Positions 47,664 to 48,133 of a stretch of 48,133 nt of DNA are shown piece after piece. Where the stretch lies: the NCBI GenBank assembly GCA_913031595.1, contig CAJWCP010000010.1, forward strand, positions 1-48,133, in the 5' to 3' direction. Within the stretch, counting starts at the first letter, position 1, and each line of letters begins with the position of its first letter. Position numbers and translations under genes: made by a program. The DNA is from an uncultured Flavobacteriales bacterium (lineage in GTDB: Bacteria; Bacteroidota; Bacteroidia; Flavobacteriales; BACL11). Below the pieces are notes generated by a model. That model searched no databases, had not been told where the DNA came from, and saw only the letters and a program-made list of their open reading frames with translations.

Positions 47664-47671
47664 CAAATATA
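47664..47671 (-). promoter_or_regulatory. -7 element placed 7 bases from the gpmI start
   Basis: On the minus strand TATATTTG matches TAnnTTTG and ends 7 bases before the gpmI ATG, so the leader would be only a few bases. A -33 TTG is not seen. Confidence 0.4.
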
Positions 47672-47693
47672 TATAAAGTATATTCTCTTCTAA

Positions 47694-48133
47694 TTAAAAA
47701 ATAGCATTAAAAAAACTAGAACGCATCTGTTGATGAATACCATTTTCTTTGCCTAATCTTTCAGGATGAAATTGTACTGCAATCATAAAAGGATGTACAG
47801 AGGTGTCCATAATTGCAGCTTCAGGCAATCCATCATAAGAACTCGCAATTATATGAATATTTTCTGCAATATCTTTCAGTCCTTGATGATGCCAAGAATT
47901 AACTAAAAATGTGTCTTTATCTAATGGAAAAATCAAATTGTTATAATAACTGTTTTTGCAAGATAACGCTATTTCATGCATCACCTCTCCATTATTTCTA
48001 TGTATAACTTCCAAGCCTATTTCTGTTGGTATATCTCCATATAGAGTTCCTCCACTTGCTACATTCATCATTTGCATGCCTCTACAAACACCAATTAAAG
48101 GAATCTTGTTTTTAAAAGCAAAATCAAAAAGTT
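47694..48133 (-). CDS. Class I glutamine amidotransferase-like peptidase C26 (partial)
   Basis: The gene is cut by the right edge of the window; its true start lies outside. The frame stays open from 48133 and reads LFDFAFKNKIPLIGVCRGMQ at the edge, so the ATG at 48075-48077 is internal. The nucleophile Cys is in GVCRGMQ and the catalytic His-Glu pair in VQFHPERLG; NSWHHQG is typical of gamma-glutamyl-GABA hydrolases (PuuD-like, C26). The substrate is uncertain. About 146 C-terminal residues are present. It lies 37 bases upstream of gpmI on the same strand. Confidence 0.85.
   Translation of the reverse strand, partial: LFDFAFKNKIPLIGVCRGMQMMNVASGGTLYGDIPTEIGLEVIHRNNGEVMHEIALSCKNSYYNNLIFPLDKDTFLVNSWHHQGLKDIAENIHIIASSYDGLPEAAIMDTSVHPFMIAVQFHPERLGKENGIHQQMRSSFFNAIF

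Noticed and set aside
48075-48077. ATG as the start of the C26 amidotransferase gene
   Set aside because: The frame stays open upstream to the window edge and includes the catalytic GVCRG motif, so this Met is internal.

Overview
This window is a stretch of core chromosome from an AT-rich member of the Bacteroidota, most likely order Flavobacteriales. Four things in the sequence point that way. Several start sites carry the Bacteroidota-type -7 promoter element TAnnTTTG. Three secreted proteins end in type IX secretion (T9SS) sorting domains. There are two SusC-style TonB receptors with carboxypeptidase-like N-terminal domains. The gene block DUF177-rpmF-plsX-fabH-accB-accC is typical of this phylum. 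The presence of mqnC (futalosine route to menaquinone) argues, by inference, for a lineage outside the classic Flavobacteriaceae, which mostly use the Men route. I see no insertion sequence, prophage, integrase or CRISPR array. No gap between genes exceeds about 215 bases.

Layout. 1-3.7 kb (minus): ribosomal operon rplM-rpsI-rpsB (rpsB cut by the window edge), then kbl and gdhA. 3.9-11.5 kb (mostly plus): TonB receptor, kdsB, an HU/SPOR cell-envelope protein, acyl-CoA thioesterase, a minus-strand glycosyltransferase 9, then tatD-ansA and a tRNA-Ser(GGA). 11.5-18.3 kb: a PrsW-type membrane protease, then on the minus strand a carotenoid operon crtI-crtB-unknown-crtZ-crtY (predicted product zeaxanthin), with an OmpA lipoprotein and a YXWGXW-repeat protein beyond it. 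18.4-23.1 kb (plus): DUF502 protein, a T9SS-secreted PNGase F-like protein and ispG. 23.1-26 kb (minus): mqnC-ribE-purT. 26-33.2 kb (plus): leucyl aminopeptidase-pdxA, then DUF177-rpmF-plsX-fabH-accB-accC, which joins ribosome and fatty-acid synthesis genes. 33.2-39.1 kb (minus): a three-gene surface locus (lamin-tail protein, TonB receptor, phospholipase-D-like protein) that looks like a dedicated nutrient-capture system. 39.2-48.1 kb: dolichol-phosphate-mannose-synthase-like glycosyltransferase, dihydroorotase, a tiny acidic lipoprotein, DUF4296 lipoprotein, an SDR epimerase, tyrS, a small membrane protein, an M20 peptidase, gpmI and a truncated C26 glutamine amidotransferase.

How the genes relate. 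IspG supplies isoprenoid precursors that the crt operon can turn into carotenoid and that also feed menaquinone. PlsX/FabH/AccB/AccC start fatty-acid and phospholipid synthesis. KdsB and the GT9 enzyme serve LPS core assembly. The least explained parts are the lamin-tail/TonB/PLD locus, the unknown exported protein inside the crt operon, the PNGase-like secreted protein carrying a G8 tract, and a 60-bp array of helically phased A/T tracts between fabH and accB.
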